NCBI GenBank assembly: GCA_016210785.1
Contig: JACQTN010000253.1
Span: 1 to 8,834 of the forward strand
Length of the DNA stretch: 8,834 bases
Direction: 5' to 3'
Source: Armatimonadota bacterium
GTDB lineage: Bacteria > Sysuimicrobiota > Sysuimicrobiia > Sysuimicrobiales > JACQTN01
Part shown: piece after piece, positions 1 through 6,359 of the stretch
Layout: every line of letters begins with the position of its first letter
Position numbering within the stretch: position 1 is the stretch's first letter
Made by a program: the position numbers and the translations under genes
The notes under the pieces: model-generated
The model's database searches: none
What the model was told of the DNA's origin: nothing
What the model saw: the letters and a program-made list of their open reading frames with translations, nothing else

Positions 1-410
1 CCACCGTGGCGCAGCTGAAGAAGGTGGGCATCGACGCCAGGGTCAACGAGATGGAGTTCGCCACCTACGCCCAGGGACGGGCCAGGGGCACCCTCAGGGA
101 CATGTACATGGTGGCCTGGTACGACCTGGGCGACGCGGAGAACGCCCTGATCTGGTACACGAAGCCCTCCGGCATCGCCGTCTGGGACAACGGCGAGTTT
201 GAGTCCATCATGCAGCGCGCCCGCACCACCATGAACCCCGCCGCGCGGGAGAGACTGCTCCAGGAGGCCAACGCCATCATGAACCGGGAGCTGCCCGCCT
301 CCTTCTTGTTCCAGATCCCCGCCATCTACGGTGTGAACAAGAGCGTGGTGGGCTGGGAGCCCCGGAAGGATGAGATCATCGGCTGGCTGTACAAGGTGAG
401 CCTGAGGTAG
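1..410 (+). CDS. ABC transporter solute-binding protein, family 5 (C-terminal part)
   Basis: This is the last 135 or so codons of an extracytoplasmic solute-binding protein of the peptide/nickel/oligosaccharide type (SBP_bac_5). The gene enters from the left edge in frame 3, so the signal peptide and most of the ligand-binding domain are missing. Visible family traits are the start of the fragment (AQLKKVGIDARVNEMEF), the W/Y-rich stretch around MVAWYDLGDAENALIWY, and the helix with repeated A/R/E residues ending in PASFLFQIPAIYGVNKSVVGW. That layout is typical of the closing segment of DppA/OppA-like proteins. It ends with TAG and is followed 12 bases later by two permease genes of the same transporter class, so it is very probably the substrate-capturing subunit of that importer. 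The ligand (peptide, sugar acid, opine, nickel and so on) cannot be told from this fragment. Confidence 0.85.
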   Translation, partial: TVAQLKKVGIDARVNEMEFATYAQGRARGTLRDMYMVAWYDLGDAENALIWYTKPSGIAVWDNGEFESIMQRARTTMNPAARERLLQEANAIMNRELPASFLFQIPAIYGVNKSVVGWEPRKDEIIGWLYKVSLR

Positions 411-422
411 GCGGACCGGCCG

Positions 423-1343
423 TTGACCCGCTACGTTGCCCGCCGGCTCCTCCAGGTGCCCGTGCCCCTTCTCCTCATCTCGATCGTGGTCTTCGCGCTG
501 GTGCGGATCACGGGTGACCCGGCGGTGCTTTACCTGGGCCAGGACGCCACGCCGGAGCAGATCAGGACCCTGCAGCAGCAACTAGGCCTGGACCAGCCCA
601 TCTGGATTCAGTACGTGCGCTACGTGCGGCAGGCGGCGCAGGGGGACATGGGCCGGTCCCTGCGCTACCGGCGCCCCGCGCTCGCCGTGGTGGTGGAGCG
701 CCTGCCGTTTACCGCGTTGCTCGCCACTACCGGCCTCCTGCTGGCGGCGCTCGCGGGCGTTGTCATCGGGGTGGTGTCCACCCGCTACCGGGGCACGTGG
801 GGGGACGTGTTCCTGGTGGGCCTGTCGGTGACCGGGCAGGCCATGCCCAACTTCTGGCTGGGGGTGGTGCTGGTCCTCTTCTTCGCCGTGCGCCTGCAGT
901 GGCTGCCCACCTCCGGCGCGGGCGAGTGGAGGCATCTCGTGCTCCCCTCGGTCACCCTGGCCTCCTTCATCATGCCCCACATGATGCTGCTGACCCGCAC
1001 GGCCCTGCTGGAAGTGATGCAGGACCAGTACGTCACCGTCGCCCGGGCGAAAGGACTGCCGGAGCGCCGCGTGCTGTACCGCCACGCGCTGCGAAACGCC
1101 CTCAATCCCGTGGTGGCGTACGTGGGGCTGCAGTTCGGCAACCTGATGGGCGGCTCGGTGATCACCGAGATCATCTTCGCCTGGCCCGGGGTAGGACAGT
1201 TGACGATCCAGTCGATCTTCAACAGGGACGCCCCCGTGGTGGTGGCGGCGGTGATCATCCTGGCCCTGATCATCGTCCTCTGCAACCTGGCGGCGGACAT
1301 CGCCAACGCCCTGGTGGATCCCCGCATCCGCATCCAGGCATAG
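423..1343 (+). CDS. ABC transporter permease, DppB/OppB-like
   Basis: This is the first inner-membrane permease of a peptide/nickel-type ABC importer, 306 aa, a normal length for the family. The N-terminus MTRYVARRLLQVPVPLLLIS is the classic DppB opening with TM1. It is followed by the periplasmic loop GDPAVLYLGQDATPEQI and GLDQPIWIQYVRYV. The BPD_transp_1 core carries the cytoplasmic EAA loop, seen as VARAKGLPERRVLYRHALRNALNPV, which docks on the ATPase. The C-terminus VDPRIRIQA is also standard. The start is TTG at 423, chosen because it gives the conserved N-terminus. The upstream AGGCGG (409-414) is a weak ribosome binding site at 8 bases. It sits between the solute-binding protein and the second permease in one operon. 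Confidence 0.93.
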   Translation: MTRYVARRLLQVPVPLLLISIVVFALVRITGDPAVLYLGQDATPEQIRTLQQQLGLDQPIWIQYVRYVRQAAQGDMGRSLRYRRPALAVVVERLPFTALLATTGLLLAALAGVVIGVVSTRYRGTWGDVFLVGLSVTGQAMPNFWLGVVLVLFFAVRLQWLPTSGAGEWRHLVLPSVTLASFIMPHMMLLTRTALLEVMQDQYVTVARAKGLPERRVLYRHALRNALNPVVAYVGLQFGNLMGGSVITEIIFAWPGVGQLTIQSIFNRDAPVVVAAVIILALIIVLCNLAADIANALVDPRIRIQA

Positions 1344-1352
1344 GAGCGCCGT

Positions 1353-2204
1353 ATGGCCCTCGGGCGCATCCTCCGGCATAACCGCAACGTCCCCGTGGGC
1401 ATGGCCGTGCTGATCATCGTCACGCTGGTCGCGGTCCTGGCATCCTGGCTGGCGCCCCACGACCCGCTGGAGCAGGACCTTCCGGCCCGGCTTCAGCCCC
1501 CCGCGTGGACCGCGGAAGGCGACCGCCGCTACCTGCTCGGCAGCGACGATCTGGGGCGGGACATCCTGAGCCGGATCATCTTCGGGGCCCGCATCTCGCT
1601 GGTCGTGGGACTCGGCGTGATTGCGCTCTCGGGCACCATCGGCGTGACCCTCGGCCTGGTGGCGGGCTTTCGCGGCGGCTGGGCGGACACGGTGGTGATG
1701 CGGCTGGCGGACGCCCAGCAGGCCCTGCCCGGCATCCTCCTGGCGATCATCATTACCGCGACGGTGGGCGCGCGCCTATCCAACGTGGTGCTGGTGCTGG
1801 CCTTCACGTCCTGGCCCGTCTTCGCCCGCATCGTCTACAGCGCCGTGCGATCCCTCAAAGAGCGCGAATTCGTGCAGGCGTCGGTGGCGGCGGGGGCATC
1901 GGTGAGCCGTATCCTCCTGCGCCACGTGCTGCCCAACGTGGCCGCCACCATCATCGTGATCGCGGCGCTGCAGATGGGCCGCACCATCCTGGCGGAGGCG
2001 TCGTTGAGTTTCCTGGGACTGGGCGTGCCGCCGCCCGCGCCGAGCTGGGGCGGCATGGTGTCGGAAGGACGGCACCGGCTGCTGGTGGCGCCCTGGACCA
2101 CCACCTACCCCGGGCTCGCGATCCTGGTGACGGTGTGGGGCATCAACCTGCTGGGCGACGGGCTCCGGCAGGCGCTGGACCCGCGGCTGCGCCACCTGCG
2201 GTGA
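1353..2204 (+). CDS. ABC transporter permease, DppC/OppC-like
   Basis: This is the second inner-membrane permease of the same importer, 283 aa, close to the usual DppC length. It begins with a short cytoplasmic tail and TM1 (NVPVGMAVLIIVTLVAVLAS). The family signature APHDPLEQDL and HLLGSDDLGRDIL-like segment follows, here as YLLGSDDLGRDILSRIIFGA. The EAA loop reads VQASVAAGASVSRILLRHVLPN, and the FLGLGVPPPAPSWGGM segment is diagnostic for DppC/OppC. The ATG at 1353 has AGGAG at 1342-1346, spaced 6 bases and overlapping the stop of the previous gene. The pair would form a heterodimeric channel. No DppD/DppF ATPase gene follows: the next gene is convergent on the other strand. The ATPases must be upstream of the window or elsewhere. 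Confidence 0.94.
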   Translation: MALGRILRHNRNVPVGMAVLIIVTLVAVLASWLAPHDPLEQDLPARLQPPAWTAEGDRRYLLGSDDLGRDILSRIIFGARISLVVGLGVIALSGTIGVTLGLVAGFRGGWADTVVMRLADAQQALPGILLAIIITATVGARLSNVVLVLAFTSWPVFARIVYSAVRSLKEREFVQASVAAGASVSRILLRHVLPNVAATIIVIAALQMGRTILAEASLSFLGLGVPPPAPSWGGMVSEGRHRLLVAPWTTTYPGLAILVTVWGINLLGDGLRQALDPRLRHLR

Positions 2205-2264
2205 TCCGGATCCCTTTTGACGAGCCGCTCATCTCACGGAGTCTGTGCCTTCCCCGCAGGCTGC
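2205..2264. other. Convergent spacer between permease and exporter
   Basis: This 60-base gap separates two convergent genes. It holds the 10-base palindrome GATCCGGATC close to the permease stop, followed by CCCTTTT. The stem has no loop, so it is a poor terminator candidate. No other convincing element is visible. Confidence 0.35.
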
Positions 2265-2900
2265 TCACCGGGTGCCGTGCGAGCCGGCCAGCGCTGCGGT
2301 GATGCCCAGTGCGATGTACACAGCCGCGGCGACGTAGCGCTGGGCCCGCAGGAACCGCCCCTGCGCCCGCAGCCGGGAACCGAGAGTGCCGGCGAGGACA
2401 GCGTAGGTGCTGTCGCTGCAGATCGCCAGCGACACGAACACGCCCCCGAGAAAGAGGATCTGTACTGCCACGTACCCGCGAGCGGGATCCGCGAAATGAG
2501 GCAGAAAGGCCAAGAAGAACAGCGCCGTCTTGGGATTCAGCGCGTTCACCAGGAAGCCCTGGGAGAAGATGAGGCGCAGCCTGCTGGGCTCGGGGGCAGC
2601 CACCTGGCTTTCATCGCGGGACCAGAAGACGCGGACTCCCAGGTAGACCAGGTAGGCAGCCCCCAGGGATTTCACCGCCGAGAACGCCAGCGCCGACGAG
2701 GCCAGCACCGCGGAAATCCCCAGCGTGGCGGCAGCCACGTGGACGAGGTTGCCCAGCCCGACCCCCAGGGCCGAGACCAGACCCGCCCGCCTCCCGTGAT
2801 GAATGGCGCGGGTGATGATGTACAGAACCGCAGGGCCCGGGATGACCAGCAGCGCCAGGCTGGCAGCCACAAAGAGGCCTATCGTTGACCACTCTGGCAC
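2265..2900 (-). CDS. LysE/RhtB family amino-acid exporter
   Basis: This is a small integral membrane exporter, 211 aa, the standard length for the LysE/RhtB superfamily. Members export amino acids or related compounds by proton exchange. Diagnostic features are the N-terminal LALLVIPGPAVLYIITRA segment with the PGP motif near residues 20-23, the glycine-rich second helix GLVSALGVGLGNLVHVAAA, AAYLVYLGVRVF, and the conserved ALNPKTALFFLAFLPHF. About five or six hydrophobic segments are visible. The start is GTG at 2898-2900, with AGAGG (2909-2913 on the + strand) 8 bases upstream. It follows the epimerase after a 24-base gap in the same direction, so it is probably the last gene of that unit. 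It converges on the ABC permease across 60 bases, where I see no clear intrinsic terminator. The substrate is unknown. Confidence 0.92.
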   Translation of the reverse strand: MPEWSTIGLFVAASLALLVIPGPAVLYIITRAIHHGRRAGLVSALGVGLGNLVHVAAATLGISAVLASSALAFSAVKSLGAAYLVYLGVRVFWSRDESQVAAPEPSRLRLIFSQGFLVNALNPKTALFFLAFLPHFADPARGYVAVQILFLGGVFVSLAICSDSTYAVLAGTLGSRLRAQGRFLRAQRYVAAAVYIALGITAALAGSHGTR

Positions 2901-2924
2901 GGCCGTCGCCTCTAGGTTGAGCGC

Positions 2925-3920
2925 TCAGGCGCGGGTTCCGCCGTCCATGCGGATCCCTGCCGCCCGCAACCGCCGCACCCACATCACCGTATCACGCAAT
3001 CCCTCTTCCACCGTGTACCGCGGCGCGAATCCCAGCGCCCGCAGGCGAGAGATGTCCATCGGCCCGCGGCGTTCCACCACGGCGCCGCCCACCTCCCGCT
3101 CGCCCTCTGCCGGCACCCAGGAGAACCCCGGCACCAGCTGCACCAGGATGTCGGCCACGCCGGCCAGGGGCACCGGCGTCCCGCAGGAGATGTTGTAGCA
3201 GTCGTGCGGCAGCACCGGCGCCTCTGCCAGCAGCCGCAGCGCATATGCGGTATCGCCCGCGTGGGTCCAGTCCCTGGCCCGCTGCGGATCGGGGATCTCA
3301 ATGGTCCGACCCTCCACCGCCGCGTGCACCAGCGGGTGGATCGGCGACATCCCCCTCCGCGTGCCGGTGGAGCGCTCCATCGGACCGTAGGGTGCGGCGA
3401 TCCGCGCGCTCACGGTGGTCACGTCCTCGTGCGTGGCGAACCACCGGACGATGCGTTCGTTGGTGACCTTGGCCACCGGGTAGATGTTGGTGAGTTGCAG
3501 CGAGTGCGACTCCGTGATGGTGATCTCCTGGTCCGTGCGGCCGTACACGCCCGACGAACTGATGTAGACGAAGCGGCGGGCACCGGCCTGGCGGGCGCAG
3601 CGGAGCGCCTCCAGCGTGCCCACCACGTTCACGTCCAGCACGCGCACGGGATTGGTGACCTCCAGTCCCGACGAGACGGCGATGACGGCGGCGTGGATCA
3701 CGGCATCGATGGACTCCGGGATCACCCGCTGCAGGGCGCCCCGAGCGCTGATATCCGCCCGCGCAAACTCTACCCGATCGGCCACGGATTGCAGGAACAC
3801 CTCCGCGGCCGGGTGCGGGGGGTTGATGTCAACGCCCACCACCCGGTGGCCGGCCTCCGCCAGTTCCTTCACCTGATGCGTGCCGATGAACCCGGTGGCT
3901 CCGGTGACGAGTACGATCAT
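2925..3920 (-). CDS. NAD-dependent epimerase/dehydratase (extended SDR)
   Basis: This is an extended-SDR enzyme of 331 aa, of the kind that acts on nucleotide sugars or related sugar, lactone or sugar-acid substrates using bound NAD(P). The N-terminus MIVLVTGATGFIGTHQ carries TGxxGxxG (residues 6-13). D31 ends strand 2, which favours NAD. S121-S123 with Y147 and K151 (YPVAK) form the catalytic Ser-Tyr-xxx-Lys set. RDWTHAGD in the C-terminal half matches the R-D-(F/W)-x-H-V-x-D motif of the family. The start is the ATG at 3918-3920. An in-frame GTG start 41 codons upstream gives an Arg/His-rich leader that is the shadow of the overlapping flavoprotein remnant, so I reject it. The ATG overlaps the TGA of that remnant (ATGA), and GGAGGT lies 15 bases upstream inside it, suggesting translational coupling. 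The exact substrate is not determinable. Confidence 0.92.
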   Translation of the reverse strand: MIVLVTGATGFIGTHQVKELAEAGHRVVGVDINPPHPAAEVFLQSVADRVEFARADISARGALQRVIPESIDAVIHAAVIAVSSGLEVTNPVRVLDVNVVGTLEALRCARQAGARRFVYISSSGVYGRTDQEITITESHSLQLTNIYPVAKVTNERIVRWFATHEDVTTVSARIAAPYGPMERSTGTRRGMSPIHPLVHAAVEGRTIEIPDPQRARDWTHAGDTAYALRLLAEAPVLPHDCYNISCGTPVPLAGVADILVQLVPGFSWVPAEGEREVGGAVVERRGPMDISRLRALGFAPRYTVEEGLRDTVMWVRRLRAAGIRMDGGTRA

Positions 3921-4045
3921 GATGGGTGTCCCAGCACCTCCCGCGCCGCGCGCAGGCGGCTTTCGAAGGCGCCGGCCATGTCGCCCAGCGCCAGCGCGGC
4001 CGCAAGCCCGGCGGCTCCGGCGCCGATGATGATGGCGTCCCACAC
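3917..4045 (-). pseudogene. Internally deleted FAD-dependent (amine-oxidase-like) oxidoreductase remnant
   Basis: This is a 42-codon ORF. It starts at GTG (4043-4045) with GGGAG 8 bases upstream and ends at TGA overlapping the epimerase ATG. Residues 3-19 (DAIIIGAGAAGLAAALA) are a textbook dinucleotide-binding strand-turn-helix with GxGxxG at 8-13, which normally opens flavoproteins of 350-500 aa. Immediately afterwards, residues 21-38 (GDMAGAFESRLRAAREVL) resemble the closing FAD-contact helix of flavin amine oxidases and related enzymes (G-x-x-x-G-A-x-x-S-G-x-x-A-A), with R where G is usual. The simplest reading (inference) is an in-frame internal deletion of several hundred codons that left both ends joined near residue 20. 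A functional micro-protein or an assembly error are alternatives. It would be the first cistron of the epimerase/exporter unit. Confidence 0.6.
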
Positions 4046-4053
4046 GTCGATGT

Positions 4054-4058
4054 CTCCC
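4054..4058 (-). promoter_or_regulatory. Ribosome binding site of the flavoprotein remnant
   Basis: GGGAG on the - strand lies 8 bases before the GTG at 4043-4045. It decides the start of the 42-codon remnant and argues that its initiation region is intact. Confidence 0.5.
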
Positions 4059-4118
4059 GCCTCACTCGCCTTGCCCGGCGTCGGGCCCGATCCTTCGCAC
4101 GAGAAACACCAGGCTGAG

Positions 4119-4152
4119 CCCTGCATCCGTAATATACGCGATGCATGCAGGG
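4119..4152. repeat. Inverted repeat, 8-base arms
   Basis: CCCTGCAT (4119-4126) and ATGCAGGG (4145-4152) are perfect inverted arms separated by 18 bases. The loop contains the AT-rich TAATATA tract. The right arm abuts the self-complementary TGCATGCA (4142-4149). The geometry and its place between divergent genes suggest a regulator operator, or a cruciform in the promoter region. Confidence 0.4.
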
Positions 4153-4168
4153 ATCTCCCTGACCACCA

Positions 4169-4180
4169 CAAATATATTTG
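4169..4180. promoter_or_regulatory. 12-base AT-rich palindrome before the MFS gene (possible operator)
   Basis: CAAATATATTTG is a perfect 12-base palindrome ending 8 bases before the MFS start codon. It partly overlaps that gene's ribosome binding site (TTGGAG, 4178-4183). Such an AT-only core is unusual in this GC-rich DNA. A repressor bound here, or RNA pairing, could limit MFS expression. No cognate regulator is visible. Confidence 0.35.
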
Positions 4181-4183
4181 GAG
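4178..4183 (+). promoter_or_regulatory. Ribosome binding site deciding the MFS start
   Basis: TTGGAG lies 5 bases upstream of the ATG at 4189. The earlier in-frame ATG at 4141 would add 16 residues (MHAGISLTTTNIFGAL) with no good ribosome binding site and would swallow the palindromes, so 4189 is preferred. Confidence 0.55.
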
Positions 4184-4188
4184 CATTG

Positions 4189-5517
4189 ATGCTGAACACC
4201 TCACGGCTGCGATTCCTGAAGCGATCCGGCGGAGACACCGGGGAACTGGCCCTGGCGGGGGCCGCGTTTCTCTCCACCACCTCCTTCGGCCTCACCGTGC
4301 CCATCTTGCCCCTCTTCCTGCGGCAGCTCGCCGCGCCCGGAGCAGCGGAGTCGGGCCTCTGGGCAGGCCTGGCGATCGGGATCAGCCCCCTCTTCTCGGC
4401 CATGGCCATGCCGCTATGGGGAACGCTCGGGGATCGCTTCGGTCACAAAATCATGATGCAGCGGGCGCTGGCCTGCATGGCGCTCACGCTCTTCCTGCTC
4501 GCCCTGGCCGCGCAGCCATGGCACGTGGTGGTGCTCCGGGCCATGGGCGGGGCTTTCGGCGGGCTGGGCGCCGCCATCACGGCTGCGGTGAGCGTGAGCA
4601 TCCCGCAGGAGCGCCTCGGGCACTCCATCGGCACCATCCAGACCGCGCAGACCATGGGATTGCTCGTCGGCCCAATCGCCGGCGGCGTGCTCAGCGATCT
4701 CGTCGGCCCGCGCCTGGCCTTCGCCACGGGAGCCGTCTGCCTGGGGATCGGCCTGACTGCCGTCTCGCGGCGATACCGGGATCCACCGCGTCTCGCGCGG
4801 CGCCCGGCCCCCTCACCCGGACTTGCGGCCAGGCTGCAGAGTGCCCGGACGGCTGTCGGTGCCATCAGACCCCTCTGGGTCCTGCTGCCTTCTCTCTTCG
4901 CGATACAGTTTGTGGACGGCGGCTACACGGTTTTGCTGCCGTTCCACCTGGAAGCGCTGGGGGCTCCCGCGCCGCTGCTGGCCAGGCTGGTCGGCGGCAC
5001 CCTGTCGGCCACCGCGATCGCCATGGCCGTGGCCACCGTGTCCATTGGGCGCACCGTCACGCCGCCGCGCGTCAGAGGGCTCCTCGCGATGATGCTGGGC
5101 GCCGGCGCGGGCTTCTCGGTGCTGGCGGCCGTCTCCAGCGCATGGTGGTTTTTTGCCGCGTGCCGCGTCCTGCTGGGGTTCACACTGGGAGCGGTGCCGA
5201 CCCTGGTCTACGTGGCGGCCGCCGCGTCGAGCCCGACCGACCGGCAGGGCGTGGTGCTCGGGATGGTGACCAGCGTCGGATTGATCGCCTGGGCGAGCAG
5301 CCCGCTGCTCACGGGGGCGCTGACGGCGAGCCACCCCCGATGGGTGCTGGGATTCTACGTGGCGCTCTGCGGCAGCGCCGTCATGGTCCTGGGCTGGAAC
5401 CGGCGGCCAGAACTCCGGGGCACCGGCGACGCCGCGATGCGGCCCCCTGGTCTCGCCGGCACACTCCGTCTGGCCCTACGAAAGAGGCAGAAGGCCGTCA
5501 CCGACGACACGAAATGA
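4189..5517 (+). CDS. MFS transporter (drug:H+ antiporter DHA1-like)
   Basis: This is a major facilitator superfamily secondary transporter of 442 aa from the preferred ATG at 4189. The first half has the MFS loop 2-3 motif A as GTLGDRFGHK (residues 78-87). RAMGGAFGGLGAAI matches motif B, and MGLLVGPIAGGVLSD is the motif C (G-x-x-x-G-P-x-x-G-G) that marks antiporters. A polar linker rich in R/P follows around residues 190-220, and then a second bundle of hydrophobic helices, giving a 12-TM plan. Motif C favours export of a drug or metabolite by proton exchange (family knowledge). The start TSFGLTVPILPLFLRQL also matches DHA1 TM1. It is transcribed away from the epimerase unit. The C-terminal tail is charged (RLALRKRQKAVTDDTK). 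Substrate unknown. Confidence 0.92.
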   Translation: MLNTSRLRFLKRSGGDTGELALAGAAFLSTTSFGLTVPILPLFLRQLAAPGAAESGLWAGLAIGISPLFSAMAMPLWGTLGDRFGHKIMMQRALACMALTLFLLALAAQPWHVVVLRAMGGAFGGLGAAITAAVSVSIPQERLGHSIGTIQTAQTMGLLVGPIAGGVLSDLVGPRLAFATGAVCLGIGLTAVSRRYRDPPRLARRPAPSPGLAARLQSARTAVGAIRPLWVLLPSLFAIQFVDGGYTVLLPFHLEALGAPAPLLARLVGGTLSATAIAMAVATVSIGRTVTPPRVRGLLAMMLGAGAGFSVLAAVSSAWWFFAACRVLLGFTLGAVPTLVYVAAAASSPTDRQGVVLGMVTSVGLIAWASSPLLTGALTASHPRWVLGFYVALCGSAVMVLGWNRRPELRGTGDAAMRPPGLAGTLRLALRKRQKAVTDDTK

Positions 5518-5527
5518 GGTGCCCGCC

Positions 5528-5599
5528 ATGGATACCACGCGCGGCGTGCTTGGGGCGGGCTCGTACCCGTACTTTCACGGAGTGGCCATGGGGGTTTGA
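5528..5599 (+). CDS. Small ORF, 23 codons, downstream of the MFS gene
   Basis: This ORF encodes MDTTRGVLGAGSYPYFHGV followed by AMGV and a TGA stop. It has a well-placed ribosome binding site: GAGGT (5516-5520) overlaps the MFS stop codon and sits 7 bases from the ATG. I recognise no family. It could be a translationally coupled small protein, the surviving 5' end of a gene lost when the RraA-side segment was joined here, or chance. The ORF runs through the inverted-repeat structure at 5552-5631. The next frame (from about 5592) stays open, but only as antisense of the RraA-like gene, so there is no evidence for a frameshifted longer protein. Confidence 0.3.
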   Translation: MDTTRGVLGAGSYPYFHGVAMGV

Positions 5600-5631
5600 G
5601 GCAACGCGGGTACGTTTCCTGCCGGCGCCCC
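5552..5631. repeat. Long imperfect inverted repeat in the convergent spacer
   Basis: Nested complementary arms are present: GGGGCG (5552-5557) with CGCCCC (5626-5631), GGC (5558-5560) with GCC (5621-5623), and CGTACCCG (5562-5569) with CGGGTACG (5607-5614). Together they allow a 17-bp stem broken by small internal loops, closing about 37 bases. It sits between the ends of the MFS gene and the RraA-like gene, touching the latter's stop codon. There is no T-run on either side, so it is not a standard intrinsic terminator. It may act as a bidirectional terminator, an mRNA 3'-end stabiliser, or be a relic of a structured element. Confidence 0.45.
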
Positions 5632-6359
5632 TACGATCCCCGCCGGCGCCTCCACGCCTCGTACTCGGCCAGCGTGCGCTCATCCGGCGGATAGGTCCCG
5701 CGGAGCGGCGCCCCCTCCTCGACTTTGGCCAGCAAGAATTCCTCCAGCCGCTCCCGCTGGGCGGCCGGAGCCGCAATCTCCGCGGCCAGGTGTCGCGGCA
5801 CGCAGACGACGCCTTCCTCGTCGCCGACCAGGATGTCGCCCGGATACACGGGGACCCCCGCGCAGCAGACGGGCACCTGCAGGTCCACCGCATGATGCCG
5901 CGCCAGCGAAAGCGTCGCGGCGACCCCTCCGGCGAAGACCGGGAAATCCATCTGCGCAAGGCCGGGCGAGTCCCGCAGAGCCCCGTCCGTCACCAGGGCG
6001 GCGGCGCCGCGCTTCATCATGCGGGTGATGAGGATCTGCCCCCCACAGGCATTGCGGATCTCGCCCCGGCAGTCCATCACCAGCACCTGTCCCGGGCCCA
6101 CCGTCTCGAACGCCTTCCGCTGGGGATGCTCCGGGTTGGCCGTCACCCCGGGCACGTCCAGATCCTCCCGCGCGGGGATGTGGCGCAGCGTGAACGCCTC
6201 GCCCGCAAAGCGCGCCACGTGCGGGTTCAAGGGCCTGAGCCCGGCGAGAAACGCGTTCCGCAGCCCATGCCGGAACAGCTCCGTGGTGATGGTGGCGGTA
6301 CTGGCCTGACGCAGCAGCTCAAGAGTTTCGGCCGTCACGGCCACGCGGCTGTTGTCCAT
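5631..6359 (-). CDS. RraA family protein (RraA/HMG-aldolase fold)
   Basis: This is a 242-aa protein of the RraA-like fold (COG0684). The family includes the RNase E inhibitor RraA and divalent-metal 4-hydroxy-4-methyl-2-oxoglutarate-type aldolases, and is often misnamed dimethylmenaquinone methyltransferase. It matches the longer 240-aa branch. The N-terminal helix is followed by FAGEAFTLRHIPAREDLD, then VMDCRGEIRNACGG (GG at 106-107) and the conserved DGALRD (R129, D130) of the substrate/metal site. PVCCAGVPVYPGDILVGDEEG follows, with an acidic C-terminal helix ending GTYPPDERTLAEYEAWRRRR. The classical acidic residue three positions after RD is G133 here, so aldolase chemistry is uncertain. 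The start is ATG (6357-6359) with GAGGA 6 bases upstream; a GTG 14 codons earlier is weaker. It is the last gene of the SDR/SDR/ApbA cluster. A role in keto-acid cleavage is inference. Confidence 0.88.
   Translation of the reverse strand: MDNSRVAVTAETLELLRQASTATITTELFRHGLRNAFLAGLRPLNPHVARFAGEAFTLRHIPAREDLDVPGVTANPEHPQRKAFETVGPGQVLVMDCRGEIRNACGGQILITRMMKRGAAALVTDGALRDSPGLAQMDFPVFAGGVAATLSLARHHAVDLQVPVCCAGVPVYPGDILVGDEEGVVCVPRHLAAEIAAPAAQRERLEEFLLAKVEEGAPLRGTYPPDERTLAEYEAWRRRRGS

Larger units (their letters stand above)
4046..4188. promoter_or_regulatory. Divergent intergenic region with likely promoters
   Basis: This 143-base spacer lies between the flavoprotein-remnant unit (leftward) and the MFS gene (rightward), so promoters for both should be here. 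Its right half is the most AT-rich stretch noticed in the window. TAATAT (4130-4135 on +, readable as TATATT on the - strand at 4131-4136) is a possible -10 element in either direction. I could not match a convincing -35 box at 16-18 bases for either. It also holds two inverted repeats described separately. The region is a good candidate for shared regulation, but no regulator gene is present in the window. Confidence 0.45.

Noticed and set aside
582..1460. Long antisense open frames opposite the two permease genes
   Set aside because: Their translations are low-complexity (His/Gln/Gly or Arg-rich) and the + strand permeases have clear family motifs.
2217..2888. Open frame on the + strand opposite the exporter
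   Set aside because: The - strand reading gives an unmistakable LysE/RhtB protein; the + strand product has no recognisable features.
3921..4043. N-terminal extension of the epimerase by 41 residues
   Set aside because: The extension is Arg/His/Gly-rich and overlaps the flavoprotein remnant in another frame. The Rossmann strand begins directly at the ATG at 3918-3920.
4046..4204. Longer start (4202-4204) for the flavoprotein remnant
   Set aside because: The extra N-terminal residues (Cys/Ser/Trp-rich) cover the AT-rich intergenic region and precede the normal flavoprotein start. The GTG at 4043-4045 has a good ribosome binding site.
5580..5635. Possible tRNA 3' fragment or attachment-site scar (GCGGG, 7-base loop, CCTGC, then CGGCGCC)
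   Set aside because: The stem and loop sizes resemble a T-arm, but the loop TACGTTT departs from the T-loop consensus at two invariant sites, and no matching acceptor 5' strand, D-arm or anticodon arm is found on either strand. No integrase is present.
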